Origin: Metallyticus violacea
Taxonomy: Eukaryota; Arthropoda; Insecta; Mantodea; Metallyticidae
Assembly: GCA_030762175.1 (NCBI GenBank)
Contig: CM060837.1
Span: forward strand, 7,582,001-7,646,000
Direction of reading: 5' to 3'
Length of the DNA stretch: 64,000 nt
Part shown: positions 1 to 12,269 of the stretch, in pieces
How the letters are laid out: the number at the start of each line of letters is the position of its first letter
How positions within the stretch are numbered: position 1 is the first letter of the stretch
The notes under the pieces: model-generated
What the model saw: the letters and a program-made list of their open reading frames with translations, nothing else
The model's database searches: none
Told to the model about the DNA's origin: nothing
Made by a program: the position numbers and the translations under genes

Positions 1-178
1 ACTATGGTGGAAATATTTTATAGTAAAACTATCTCCCTTTTTATTTTATAAACAGACTACCTACTTTAGCTACAAATGAAGTATAATATTAATTTAGGGG
101 ATTTTATGTTAGTTTTTTTTTTTCTAGTGCTGGTTTAAATTTGTTAAAAGTTTTTACTTTACAAATGCCTATTTCATA

Positions 179-1283
179 GGGTGTTATAAAAGTTTTTGGC
201 CTGACTCACAGATGTCCGAATTACTATAATAGTTGTCGAGTATCATCCTTTAGTTGACGAGCTGTAAAGTTTCAGACAAATAAGTGTAGTCATTTGTTTG
301 TGACGATCTTGTAAACAAACAAGTGTTAACATTTTCTACTAAATGGCTAATACTGAAATACGAACTGTGATAAATCACTCCGTTTTAAAGGGTTTAACCC
401 CGGCAAAGATACAAAAGCAGTTCGATTCCACATTAAAAGATTCCTCCCCTTCGTTTTCCACGGTTAAAAAATGGGCTGCTGAATTTAAGCGTAGTTGTGT
501 ATTCATTCAAGATGATGAGCGCTCTAAAGGCGCAACAGAATTGATGTGGCTGTCGAGATTGTGACAAAAATTCACAATGCAGTGTTCAATAATGGTACAC
601 AAAGATTATTACATTGCAAAGACCTCAGTAGGATGACGTGTTCATTTCATTTTACACGAAGTTTTGGGTATGAGAAAGATTTCCGCTCTATGAGTGTCGC
701 GTTTACCAAAAATGCAATCGAATGAACATTTCGCATTAGTGTGTAGACTTGGTTAATCTTTCCAGCGAGTTTTTCCAACGTTTCATAACAGTAGATTCAT
801 CACTACGCGCCAGAGACGAAGGAGCAGTCCAAACCATGGGTAGCAACAGGTGAAAGTGCACCAAAGAAAGCAAAAACTGTTCCACCTGCAGGAAAAGTTA
901 TGGCTGACGGTTTTCTGGGAGTCTCATGGTGTGGTGCTCGTAGACTACCTGCAGAAGGGCAGAATCATCACTCTTCACTACTGGAAGAGTAGTTCAGGTT
1001 AAACTCCACACCTTGTGAAAAAGGAAGTTTTCTTTCGCGCCTTCAGACATATCTGGGATTGTTGCTGCAAATATGTTCCCCGGATTCACGTCAAACGATG
1101 AGATTGAAGCTGAGAGAGACGCCTATTTTTCATAATTGGGCAAATGTTATTTAACGGATGGCATTAAAAAGTTGGAAAGTGGACTAAATATATTATTGTT
1201 TTACAAAGTGACTATGTGGGGGGAGGGATCTCTTAAATCTTGTTTTTTTTTGGTCAGGCCGAAAACTTTTAGAACGCCCCTGG
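179..1283 (+). mobile_element. mariner-like element, fossil with both TIRs
   Basis: The left end begins just after TA at 177-178 and the right end stops just before TA at 1284-1285, as expected for a TA target duplication. About 25 bases from 179 (core TTTTTGGCCTGAC) are an imperfect inverted match to the right end at about 1253-1280 (core GTCAGGCCGAAAACTTTTAG). At about 1.1 kb it is slightly shorter than the usual 1.25-1.3 kb mariner. Inside is a decayed transposase on the plus strand. Single-end fragments with a similar terminus occur near 26290 and 51275. Confidence 0.85.
343..1190 (+). pseudogene. mariner transposase pseudogene
   Basis: Once catalysed cut-and-paste transposition of its own element; now dead. 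It opens with an intact start (MANTEIRTVINHSVLKG...) followed by the HTH_48-type DNA-binding domain (FSTVKKWAAEFKRS) and an acidic DDERS stretch, then a stop at codon 74. The remainder appears in shifted frames between about 770 and 1190: a block reading APKKAKTVPPAGKVMA, then FWESHGVVLVDYLQKGR, and near the end a block related to YLTDGIKKLE. At about 790 the stretch that should hold the first catalytic aspartate (the DETW-type motif) is interrupted by a small deletion, reading VDSSLRARDE. The second and third aspartate blocks are not recognisable. Family assignment is strong; subfamily is not determined. Confidence 0.85.
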
Positions 1284-1285
1284 TA

Positions 1286-2786
1286 CTATTGCTTAGGTTT
1301 GTATTTAAATTCTTAGCCAAACTGTATTTCCGTCCTCTTCTTTAGTTTATTTAAACTTCCAAAAAATTTAGAATTACAGAGAGCCGTATAAACGACCAAT
1401 GGTTTTAGTTTACTGTTGTAGATCCTCCGACTTTGCGTTTGTATTTTTTGTTTATGTGTTCCAAACTGAATTTTTCATTACAATGACAAAATTCCTTCGC
1501 GTTTTATGGGGTAAACTCAGTAGAAAGAAGACGCTTTTAGACGACGAGGTCTTACCAAAAATCCCGTTTTGTACTTTTGTAAAATAATGCTTATTAAGGT
1601 TTGGAGTTAACCCACCTGCGTACCAAGATGGAAATGTTGGGCCGAGGGTGGAAGTAAAAAAAAAAAATTTAAATCCGTTGTGTCTGGGGAGGCAAGGGAA
1701 GGATGTAAACAAGGGTAGTTTTCCCTCTGATGCGGCTTGGATACCAGCCAGATGGGTTTCCTGGCGAAATGAAGCAAGTCTGAGATTATGCACTACTGGT
1801 GTGTGTTTTGTGTTGTGGAGGGGAGGAAATGCATGGCGAGGGAGGGTGTTAGGTGAGACATCTTAGGATTTAGGGGTTGTGGCTAAGAGAAATATTGTTG
1901 TGGGGGAGATCCACAGAGGGTTCTATTTATTGACCATTTTTTTTCACCGGCGTTCACTTTCTCTACCTCCCCAAAGTATTGGCAGATAGACGCTGTGTTC
2001 CTAAGTTAATATTTTTACTACTGTGATATTGTAAATTAAATTTAAGGTGTATGGGGGGAAAATTCTGGGGTTGGCACTACTGTATGTCTCTGGGGATACA
2101 ACACTACGATAAGTACCCTCTGAAACACAGGATAGAGCAAAAACAGGTATATTTTTAAAACTCCATTGAAAAAATATAAGTAGATTTTGTGTAAAAAAAC
2201 GTTTAAAATTTATTCATTTCAACTGTTTGTAAATTTATTTTATATTTAGCGTTTTCATACTCTCAGGTAGTACTTTGCTGTTTTAGGCAATTCTTACGTC
2301 ATTTAAATATACAGAAAAATTCGTTTAAAATGTAATATTTTTTTGTAATGCACATTTGCACTTTAGTAGTAAGTGCATTTATTTCCTTAATGACTTCACA
2401 TAAATAGTTAACAAAGAATAAGTCTAGGCAGACCATTCGCACTCGTATTTAGACATAAGAAATGTAGAGGGGGGAAAACCCACATAAATACAAACACTTT
2501 GGTCCGGTCTTACAGTTCAACTTTCAAATTTCTTTCAGCTTAATCTCCTCGTGTTTTACAGTTACGCTATAACCTGTGGCTATGGTAAGCTGAGCATCGT
2601 TTGTTACAGCTGAAGTTGGCAACGCATGGGCATGCGCAGTTACTTCAACGTTTATCTCCTTTTTTTTTTTAATTTATTTATTGTTTACGATTCTGTTGCG
2701 TTAAAAATGCAACATTTGAAAGAAACTTCACGAAATGGATGCACTTAAATGAAATTGTTGAGGAAACAGTTATAAGTTTTGTATTC
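1286..2786. other. no recognisable gene
   Basis: AT-rich sequence with short open frames on both strands that overlap each other and resemble nothing known. A locally G-rich patch lies at about 1600-1910. No splice-bounded coding potential or repeat with another copy in the window was recognised. Confidence 0.5.
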
Positions 2787-3890
2787 TTAAGTGAAGTAAT
2801 AAATGTACAGGTACGGTTCTGTTATTGGTCGTGAAGTTATCGTTAAGTAATCAGTGATGAGAGCATTTCGTACATTGTTGTTATAGAGCAGGATTTCTCT
2901 TCCATGGGGTAAAGTATCACTTACTTCTACATGATTTTCTAGTGCTGGTAAGATAATTTCTTTATTAATATAGTACATGTTGTGCAGAACAGCTGTAGCG
3001 ACTACCACGCTTGAACGTTGCTGATATGCAGCCGGATGCCTGTGAAACGCAATTTCTCGTTCTAATCAGTGATTCGTTGAATAAATGCTCTTCACATTTG
3101 TGGCGTCATTAAATAAGGTTTGTTTGGATAACCACTACAGCAATGATCAGGCTACCGTCATCAATTTCACTATTTTCAAAACGTGCTCTTAATATAGAAT
3201 TATTAAAGATAGTGAAATCGTGGCTTGACTCTAGCCACCGAGCCACAATATTGTAAACTTCATTTCTGAGTCACATAGTCTGTACATTAAAAAAAAACTC
3301 TTTCGGTTACGATAAACCTCTGCATTTTCTCCTCCTTCAAGTGAGTACAGTCTAGTGATCCTGTAACACGGGGACATTTTGCTAGAATTTCTATTTTTAA
3401 CTCTTATCTTCATGTGTTGAAGGTTGTTCTCTCTGTATGACGCGAAACCTTCTTCACTACTCTGCTCGCTGTTGATTTTGATACGCCGCAGATGTTTTGA
3501 GCATACAGCCTTACCTCAAAGTAAGAATAAACACTATATCCGCCTATAGAGCATTGTTCCTGAAATAATTAAGATCGTTGTTAAATATTTTAACTCTTTT
3601 CTAAAATACGTATATGATTTATGCGCATTGTATGTTTTATTTCATATCCAATATCATGTTTGCTAACTGTTCTACTTTACGTTGAATTCAGAATCGCTCC
3701 ATAGATGAAAATGGTCTGAACTTGATCTAAATGTTCTTGGTATGCTTATCCTTTCAATTTGAAGTAGAAGAAACTGAATTTCTTCGTCACTTGTATCTTC
3801 TTCTTCTTCCAAAAACATTCTGACATACAACAATAACCATGCTTCTCCTCAGCTTAAGGCAAGAGCAATTAAGCGAAGTTTATCGTTCAT
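2787..3890 (-). pseudogene. PIF/Harbinger (HARBI1-type) transposase pseudogene
   Basis: A DDE_Tnp_4 nuclease-type transposase, broken but traceable over its whole length (about 1.1 kb, the usual size for HARBI1-like proteins). Reading from the start near 3890: MNDKLRLIALALS, stop, a 49-codon segment (3818-3672) containing IPRTFRSSSDHFHLWSDSEF, then IGYEIKHTMRIN, then LYAQNICGVSKSTASRVVKK (the helix region, about 3430-3490). The first catalytic aspartate is visible in GSLDCTHL near 3355, followed by a frameshift into GGENAEVYRNRK. The second is in ARWLESSHDFTIFNNS near 3220. The block that should carry the glutamate after RTRNCV is scrambled. The C-terminus is the well-preserved ATAVLHNMYYINKE...VRNALITDYL. 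At least four frameshifts or stops are present. Its TIRs were not identified. Confidence 0.85.
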
Positions 3891-4626
3891 TTTCTACACT
3901 TAAGCTATGTTCTCTCTAGCCAGAGAATTTCTTTTACCCATCTTATCTTCCTTATAAACGTACATAGCGCTTCGCAAATTTTTTTTATCCAATACAAAAT
4001 TTAAACATGCTGCCATACTTGTTTTCTACCTCACAAAGTTTTCATAGAGAATCTGCGACCTGTAGCACTCTGTAGCTTCACATTTTGCAAGAATATGCAC
4101 CCATTTTCCTTTTTACCGCAAATAGGACACATTCTTTCCCCTGTGTCATCCGTCATTTTCTGCACTTTCCACTCGCAAGGCGCAGTCAGGCCATTGCCGT
4201 TCTGTTTTCCCCTGTCTTTCATTCATAATGCCCCTTTTAGTTCTGATCATTTGCACTTAAGCCCTAGTTGAGGTTATTGCACTCCTTAAAACTTAGTTTT
4301 GCTTGTTTGCTATGAATGGCTAAGATATGGAAGAGAAATCAAGTCTGTAATCAACTTGTTATCCATTGGAGAAGCAAATTTTGTTTATGGTCTCCTTTTC
4401 AGAAGCGGCCCAACACATATGAAATTGGACACAAAAGAGCATTAGAAATCAGCGTTGCTTTAAAAAGTTTTATGTATATTTGATTATGTAAAGGCTTTTT
4501 TTCTTCAAGTCCGTTAATTTTCTTGTTTTAATGCGATAAATTTATCCTACATTTGTGAAAATCAATAATTTTGAAGGAATGTATTCGACAGGATTAGTGC
4601 TTGGCATTTCATAAATGTTGAAATAC
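3891..4626. other. no recognisable gene
   Basis: A minus-strand frame at 4031-4222 contains a CPICGKK pair of cysteines but no second metal-binding pair in a recognisable spacing. It might be part of the second Harbinger protein, but nothing supports that. Otherwise featureless. Confidence 0.4.
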
Positions 4627-5155
4627 AGAAGGCGCCAAAAAAGTATACACACTTCAAGCAAAGAAAAAACTGTGTTAACATAACAAAACTGATTTCACTA
4701 ATGAGTACTAATCATCTTAGACTTTTACAGTTGCCCAAAGTGCCCACCATCGGTTTCGAGACACTTCTGAGTACGTTGAACTACTGATTGAGCAACGTTT
4801 GCGAAAGTGTCCTCAACGATTGCAGCACATGCCGTTTCAATTTCTTCCCGAAGTGCTGTCAGTGTAGCTGATTTTCTACGGTATACAACATCCTTAAGAG
4901 TTCCCCATAGGTAGAAGTCCAACGGCGGTTCTGTTCTGTACACACGCCTCCATTACCTTTGAACTTCAACAACATTCTTGGTTTTACAATACCCCTTCAA
5001 AACTGCTTTCCGCTGTTCAAACGATAATCTTGGCTCCATTTTGTTGTAGCAACGCACAACGTAATGTATGTCACATCTGTTTACAGAACATCATACGATA
5101 ATCTTGGCGTCATTTGCTCATTGTTGATTTACCTTCCATATATATCAACGTTTCA
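4627..5155 (-). mobile_element. internally deleted mariner/DUF4817-type element, copy 1
   Basis: Minus-strand reading starts with a transposase N-terminus near 5040 (MEPRLSFEQRKAVLKGYCK), goes to a stop after VVEVQR, and within a few codons jumps directly into the transposase C-terminus (PPLDFYLWGTLKDVVYRRK...TQKCLETDGGHFGQL, 4725-4930). The central catalytic region carrying the first two aspartates is absent, while the DFYLW block with the third aspartate remains. The left edge carries AGGCGCCAAAAAAGTATACA, a plausible terminal repeat; the opposite end is not clear. A second copy at 24800-25265 has the same fusion, so this is a non-autonomous deletion derivative rather than a one-off truncation. 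Confidence 0.8.
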
Positions 5156-7514
5156 TTAATTGTCAAATTTATAGGTATATTATCTGAAGAGATATCCTCA
5201 CAATGATTCACTTGTATCCACTTTGTCGACAAAGAAGTTGATGACATCTTTCTCTCTGAAGGCCATTATGTGGATATACCAGTAGGAGTTGAAATCACAA
5301 TTTTCTTCCATTCCTTATTTATAATGTGCTTTCCCTTTAGATGAGGTCATCGTGATATGCAGTAGATATGTTTTTCATTGAAATCTCCACCAATGATAAA
5401 TTTGCTACCAATAAAATATATTTTGGAGGGCAGTATATAGCTAAGAGATTAAGTTTTGAATTGTTAGTTTGCACACAAAGAGGGTCGGTTGTATGCATTC
5501 AAGTAGTGTTTGAATGAATCTAAACATGACAGCTAGATCTCTAGAAGAATAAATAGTGTGAAATATTCTAAATCTCCGTATTATAGTAAATGGTTGTTTC
5601 GTGAGATAAGTTTCTGGTACTAAACAAATGTCATTTTTTCCCCTTCACTTTGGCATTCTGTGATGCACGCCGTTGTTGAAACTTTTCAGGACGGTGTTCT
5701 TTGAACGTTCATCTGTAAGCTCTGTAGTAGAGATAATGATAAAGCTCTTATTAGTGTGCTATGCAGGTGGCGAATCTGGTAGATAACCAACAAGCAATGT
5801 ATCAATACGGTCTCGACTCTCTTCTATTTTTTCTGTTACTATGACAACACACTGTGACCTGTGCCTCCATTACCGAACAAATGAGAGTTGTTCCCTTTTT
5901 GCAAGCATAGTTTCACTTCAGCAATGTGATATTTATTTTACATAACATTTTTATGGTTTTCCCTCTACTCTCCTACGTGCATATTGCATGCACTTAGAGA
6001 TACAGTTCTGACGTGGATGTTTATGCCGAAGACGTATGTACATGCATTCCTGAAGCAGACGGTGGTATATATGTAGTAGGTATTCCATTATTCCGCATCC
6101 CTTTTGTGTTCCGGTCGGGAGGTTGAAAGTTCCCCGGAAAAGTTGAGGATCTAAGGGCTACTGGAATAAATATGAAGGGAGAAGATCTCACCCCCCTTAT
6201 GGAAAATTAATAAGATTTATTGTGCATCCCCACTCTGTCGGACCATTAGTGGGGCGGCGGTTCCGGAAGCTTTGGGGTCTAGCCGCCTCCGCGGAGCCGC
6301 AGTTACACATAGCAACACTGCCTCACATTCCATCAAGAGTGCCTTTCAGTTATACAGGATACGAAATAGCAAGGCAAAGCTGGGAATCGAAACAAAGAAC
6401 TTTGTGGGTGAAAATGCTTATTTGCATGAATTAACATAGGAATATTTAAAAATGTATCAGGTCTGCCTTTCCCGCGTCCAGCGGATCTGCTTAAACGAGA
6501 TACCCTCGTCGAGAGCATGGCGTAAGCTATAGTACGCACATACACAGATGCTTAAATATATTGCTTCCAAACAATTCCAACCTTGTACCCATCCCTCTGT
6601 TTCGCAATTTTTTGTAACAGTCAAATTGGGCACAAAAAGCCTCTATTTATTAGTGTGATAGCTTGGGGAACATCATTCTTGTTATTTCCATCTGTATACT
6701 AACATATTTGAAATTAAAACGGTTTATTGCAGTACCTATAATGAAAGCGAACTATGTAAGGCCTTTAAGAGGAAGTTTGCTTCATATTACTTATTTGTTT
6801 CAATAACAAAAAGAAATATTTATTTATAAAGTTAGACATGTACCATTTGCCATTTGCTAATGTATATTAAGGAAATATATTTTCTCTTTCCGATTGAATG
6901 CTTTTCACAAGTTTATTGCAGACGATAATTCATTTTCATGTAATTATTTTTAGAGAACTGGCATGAAAAATTACAAAATGTATATATTTCTTGACTAATT
7001 TTTCATTTTTATCTCACATGATAACAAATCTGGTAATATACCCATACATTTTGCTCAGAGTCCTCTTTATTCGGGTTTGAGGCTCTTTTATTTATCCTAA
7101 ATATATGACACGGAAGCAAATGCTGTACTTACATTCCGAAGAGAGCCATACATAGTATTTTACGCCCTAAAAATGCATCGATTCGCGACCTTGAATTTAC
7201 GAGGCAAGCACACAATCTGCTTAAAATGTTCCAACACAAATTGCGATCTTTGCTACAATGAGAACAAAAGAAGACGATCACTGAAAGAAGTACCAAATGT
7301 TGCCAACCATTAATGTAATTTCTTGAAGAAATTCCGACACTACGCTCCTACATCAGATAATATAAGTTTAAGTGTAACAACTGAAAAACAGTTCTCCTGT
7401 TGCTAATAAATCATGACATTTTTCCCTGCAAGGAATGTGTTTTCACTAAGCACTTAATCTAATGAGTTTTATTCGGTTAAAACAATTGACTATCCCATCG
7501 CTACATGTGGTTGC
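5156..7514. other. 2.3 kb without a recognisable gene
   Basis: AT-rich. The only departure is a GC-rich block at about 6230-6310 (GGGGCGGCGG and CCGCCTCCGCGGAGCCGC) that overlaps a 70-codon frame of no known similarity. No repeat shared with the rest of the window was seen. Confidence 0.45.
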
Positions 7515-7640
7515 AGTAGGATGGCGTGACGTTTCATACAGCACGCGAAACAACGGATCTCTTCGGCAGAAATTTACTGCGCATCATATTTGCTCAACGG
7601 TGCAGAGAATTGGCACCAAGGTCGTGCGGCTGTTTTCTTT
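7515..7640 (+). pseudogene. mariner/DUF4817-type transposase, catalytic-region scrap
   Basis: The frame reads DGVTFHTARETTDLFGRN, matching the second-aspartate block of this transposase class (DGA-x-HTAR-type), and runs on to LAPRSC where the family has a PPRSCDL-type segment before the third aspartate. It then diverges. Nothing upstream or downstream is recognisable, so this is an isolated fragment of about 40 codons. Confidence 0.55.
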
Positions 7641-8959
7641 GTATTTGTAAAGTACAGGATTTACGCTGCAAAAATAAGAAAATTTTCTTTAGTTATTTTA
7701 TTGATATTTATACATATTTAATAAATTTATGAATATTTAATCATATATTTTTCTATTAAAATGCCAAAACAAATCTAGCAATTAATAAATAAATATAAGT
7801 TTATAAATTAAGTCTGTGTTTTTTGGGACCCCCATACGTTTTCAATTAATATTGGTGGTAAATTGTGTACACTCTTGTTGTGTACGATTTCTGTCACCGT
7901 ATTTTCTCATCGTCGGAATATCAATTGCCTCATTTTCTGTTAAAAACATACTTTTATGGTTTCTGAATAACACAGAGCTAATAAAAACAAATTATTTTTC
8001 CACACAGTATGTAAAGGTGCAATTCGCCCAAATTGTTAGTACCTTAGCACGTTTTTAACACCCTTGTGCCTAAAGAAATTAATTAGGTACATTACGCAAT
8101 TTCCAAACGTAATTCAGTAAGAATTTAATAATTTATCTCAAAATTTCGTTACTTCAATTATTATAAACAACACAAATAAATGTTACATTTACATTTTAGA
8201 TCATATTATTCTCTAGTACTCATTCATTCCACATAACTCTCAACTTTTTCTAATCGCTTTGTTAATTACGTTCGGTTTAGACGGCTATAAAAGGTGATCT
8301 TATATATCCTCTCCATCTTAAATAATTATTTAATGTAAGTTTTATTTTGTCGTTGAAAAAACTTTACATGAAACACATTTATAAAGCTATGTTTTATATA
8401 AAAATAGCTTTTCCTCGCTTCTTAGTTTCATACTCGTCAAAAAAAAAAAAAAAATGACACTGCAGGAACTCGCATCACAAGTAACTATTGTTGTTATAGT
8501 AACACACATTTCTGTAAAACAAATGGAGTGACACCAAGTGCTACATTTCATATAAAAAAAAAAAGCATATCGTAAGGCGAGGCATATGAAGCGCGGGATG
8601 TTAAAATTGTTAACTCGACCCCCAGGTGGAGAGTACGATCATGAGAATGACCTTTAGGGCAGAACCGGTGTGAGGTAGTATGTTGGTGGTTAAAGCAACG
8701 TTATTTCCCAAAGGGCAAGGAGATTGCTGTTCTGAATTCCAGCAGCTGACACTTGGAGCCCCATGATGGGACCGCAACTTCTCTTGCAGCTAAGTAGTGC
8801 AGTTTGCCTACCCGAAGCAGTACAGGCGCTCCGCACTTGATGCATGTTCCGTGTATTACAACGCTAGACCCATTATTATTGTAGATTATGACGGCATGTG
8901 ATCCCATTATTAATTAGAAGAATAAGTTTTGATTCATTATATAATCTACATGTATCTGC
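7641..8959. other. no recognisable gene
   Basis: Very AT-rich at first, then mixed composition at about 8570-8900. Small open frames at 7816-8058 (plus) and 8701-8907 (minus) show no recognisable motif. A 15-base A run lies near 8440. Confidence 0.4.
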
Positions 8960-9400
8960 TTTACTTTATTGATGTGTTTATGACCAAAATAAATCATCGA
9001 ACACGATTTATTTTCTTAGTTTTTAAGCGAATGTCAGAAGTGATGATTCCTTTATTTTGCGATTCAAATCGAAATCACGGAGGTTTGAATCGGGGAGTAT
9101 GGTGGATGGTAGAGGACCTGTCATCGTTATCTAATGAACAAAGTAGACATACCTTGTGCTGCATGTGCTCAAGTATTGTTACGCAAAATATGGGTGCGTT
9201 TTCCAGAAAGTTTCGATGTTTTTTTATAGAGTTGTGTACCAAAAATGAACGACAATATTGTCCATTGACAGTCTCTTCTGGAGGTTCATGTAACATATCG
9301 TACACTGCAATTGGGTATGAGAAACGTCGTATTGTTGCCGTTTGTTATTTCGCGTTTCTGCTCAATGGGAAGTACAGCGGTCGTATGACCGGAACCAGTT
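8960..9400 (-). pseudogene. mariner transposase fragment
   Basis: On the minus strand, 9305-9075 reads PPEETVNGQYCRSFLVHNSI, then KKHRNFLENAPIFCVTILEH, matching the segment of mariner transposases that runs into the second catalytic aspartate. The HDNA-type motif itself is replaced by CVTILEH. Upstream (about 9310-9400) shifted frames resemble the preceding beta-strand region. Only this middle third is recognisable. The long plus-strand frame 8929-9435 lies antisense to it and is probably chance. Confidence 0.6.
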
Positions 9401-9435
9401 CTAGTAAGCGGGACGACCTTGCTTCTGATCTGTAA

Positions 9436-9904
9436 GATATTCAAACCTCTGTTGCTTCTGTCTGCAAAACATGACTACACTAAGTTAGACCGACCAAGTA
9501 ACTGAGCAGGCGCATTGCGTGGAAAGGTGTAATAGGTTGGGAGAGGGTTTTCGACCCCTTCAGGTGCTCTGGTGCAAACTCTACGGTCACTGAGCATCCA
9601 GGCGTTTTGAGAAGTACATTGGAAAGGATCGTAATTATAAACTATAAGTGCAAAACAGTGTAAATGCCATACTTTTCCCCCCATGGAGATTGATGTGTGT
9701 AATTTTAAATAACCTGGTAGAGGGTATATGATCTGTTAGTTCAAAAAAAGTCCTTTGATATTTGAATAATGTTTCCAAAAGAATAATGCGAGTGATTATG
9801 ACGTATTCAACAATTGTTAACGCACGAAGAAACCCCTTAAGTGAGGTTTAAAATTGGGGTACCTTCCATGTGATTGGAAAAGGTGTAAAAACTTCAGAAT
9901 CGTT
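9436..9904. other. no recognisable gene
   Basis: Mixed composition with no motif or repeat recognised. Confidence 0.4.
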
Positions 9905-10545
9905 CAAACCTCTAAGTTTCCGCTGAGAGGAAGAAAACTCCTTTATTGATGTTGAGCTCATGAATATAAAATACGACAGTCGTTTGAAAAATAATGGCAT
10001 AAATTTTTTTAAACACTTTGTCTAACGCTGCTCCAAAGCCTTTTATTACATCGTGAAAGTCAGTTACCTCAAAGCCTCCAAAATATGTCTGAATTGATGA
10101 TTGAAGCTCTTCATTGGACGAACATTTCTTTCCACCAAGTAATTTTCTCATTTGAGCAAATCAAATGGAAGTTCAGTGGAGCCAAAACGGGGAAATAAGG
10201 CGGATGTGGCAGCATACCATACCCCAAATCATTAATTTTTGCCATTGCAAAGACACGTATGAAGGCAAGCATTGTCTTGAGGCAACTTCTTTGATAAACC
10301 CGGCCTTTTCTGGTATATGTCCAAAAGATTAGCATAATACGCACCAGTGACAGATGTTCCAATGGGAAGATAATCAATTAGCATCCCAGAAAACCGAGGT
10401 CATGGTCTTCTCGGCCGATTTCACACACATTGGCGGTGAAGAACGTGATGCTTCCATCGTTCAGAAAATGAAACCTGTTGTTTTGTTTCAGGTATGTAGT
10501 AGTGCATTGTAAAGCACAAATAGAAGCATAAAAGTCGGCGGAATC
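9905..10545 (-). pseudogene. mariner transposase, C-terminal half, decayed
   Basis: Minus-strand frames between 10545 and 9912 rebuild the order of a mariner catalytic domain: YIPETKQQ, a VFWDAN-type block lost to a frameshift near 10390, TSVTGAYYANLLD near 10335, DLGYGMLPHPPYFPVLAPLNF near 10200, and after a frameshift LLGGKKCSSNEELQSSIQTYF near 10110. The third catalytic aspartate, normally in an APSDF context, is replaced by asparagine (APLNF). This differs from the four-copy family at 13198, 15083, 18378 and 57948. Terminal repeats were not found. Confidence 0.75.
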
Positions 10546-10689
10546 TCTGAAAATGAGCCAAACTTTGCACCCTGGTTCAGTCGTGGCACGCGCAATTTTT
10601 CACTCAAAATTTGAAATGCGTTCCCTCTCAGCTGCAATAGGCGTCCGCCATAGAATCAGATCGTGCATCTTATTGATAATTTCCGATGT

Positions 10690-11240
10690 AACGGATTTTG
10701 GCCGTTCGCAACTCCTAATTATCCGATTTCCCCAATTTTCAGAAACTGTTTTACTTATTTTATTTAAAAGATATACATAGAGCCATTGCGAAAGGCTGTA
10801 TATTGGTCCGCTAGAGCAAATTTTTAATTTTGCGTTTCAGATAACCGCCCACTCCTAATAATCGTATTTCGCTAATTTTTATGAACTATTTTTTTTTTAT
10901 TTTAATGTTATCTGTTCAGAAAGAACAAAAATTGCTGTCGCATGGGCGATTTTTAAATTGTTTCTTTAGGTTAACAACCTATGGTTCAATTTTGCTGGTT
11001 AATTAACTTGATGAATCGTTTCGTAGTAGATTGTTATATACCTACCGAATTTCATTGAGAATAAATCAAAATTGCGACCGCTAGAGCGTTAAAACACACA
11101 TACACACGTTTTTTGTTTTTCATCGTCATTTTTTGACGTCTAGTAAGTAGTATCGATACAGATTTGAAAAAAATGTTTCAAAAATCTTTTCATGCGTACT
11201 ACGCAATAGTTGTGTTCCATCGAAATTTGCTGAAATGTAA
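10690..11240 (+). repeat. unclassified repeat family X, copy 1 (subrepeat-bearing tail)
   Basis: Contains three tandem-like units of about 130-140 bp, each marked by a CTAGAGC-like core at 10811, 10941 (decayed) and 11081, followed by a TTTTTAAATT-like stretch. The last unit runs into GCGTTAAAACACACATACAC. The same arrangement occurs at 37390-38045 and 48410-49410. It could be the 3' region of a LINE or a Helitron-like element; no coding region identifies it. Confidence 0.6.
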
Positions 11241-12269
11241 AAGCTTAATTATGGAGAGGTACAATTTTTTCTTTGTTTCCTGATAATTTAGTTTTTGCAC
11301 TTTATTGTTTTTCATTAACATTTCACAGTTATGTAGAAAAAGATTTTATCATTTATGTAAAATGTGAAACAACACTTGAAATTCAGCCAGCAGGTATAAT
11401 CCGGTTTGTTTTTGAAATGTCTGAAATCAAAGGAAAATTTTTAATTTGTTCCTTTCTTTCTGGTGTGTAGATTTGAAGTAGTACAAACAGTTTAGCGGAA
11501 TAAAGAGGAATGTTACGTCTTATTTGTCGTTTATATTTCAAAGGTAGTTGTGATATCTAAGTTTTAAGGGAGTGAAATAGGTGAAATATTAATTAATATT
11601 AAAATTAAATTTAAAAATAGCTTCAATTACATTTACATTTAACATTTGCAATTACATTGGTATTCTTTTTTCATACTTTTTAGTATAGTTCATTTTACAA
11701 TAATTTTTCTGCGTTTATTGGATGTTGAAAATAAATACATGTATTCGTTCAACACATAGTTGAATGTTCACATTTTCCCCAGCTACTTTAATTCTGTTGT
11801 AAAACATATTTGATTTATATTTCCAAACTCACATTTTTTCCAGAATAGGAACTCACAAAAATCAATCACATTTTAATCACCTCTTCAAACAGAGCAGGAA
11901 AAAAAAAAACGGATGATTGAGAGAACGAAATTTTGTTCCGTATATAATATTCGGTTATTCTATTGAATTTCACAGAATTTATTATTTTAATTTTCGCTGC
12001 GTTCATTCGTGTATAGACAAATAATTCTCCCTGAGTTTGGTTTTATATGTTACGACATATTTATAAAAACTAACCAATAGTGGAAATTTAGTTTGGTAGA
12101 CAATTTAACAATAATTCTCTGTTTTTTCAGTTTGTTATTAAAGGAAAAGTGTGGTGCAGATAATCTCAAAATTACACAATTCTTTTATTTAAGAAGAAAA
12201 AATTACACCAATAAAATTTTAAGATTGTGTATTTTCTAAATGTTGCCGAATATTATTTATACCGTGCTA
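11241..12269. other. AT-rich, no recognisable gene
   Basis: Low-complexity AT-rich DNA. One plus frame at 11273-11470 has no recognisable motif. Confidence 0.4.

Noticed and set aside
343..564. Intact 73-codon frame with a helix-turn-helix, as a possible host DNA-binding protein
   Set aside because: It sits between mariner TIRs and continues into decayed transposase sequence; a domesticated gene is not supported.
8929..9435. 168-codon plus-strand frame, the longest in the window
   Set aside because: It lies antisense to a recognisable mariner transposase fragment and has no domain of its own.
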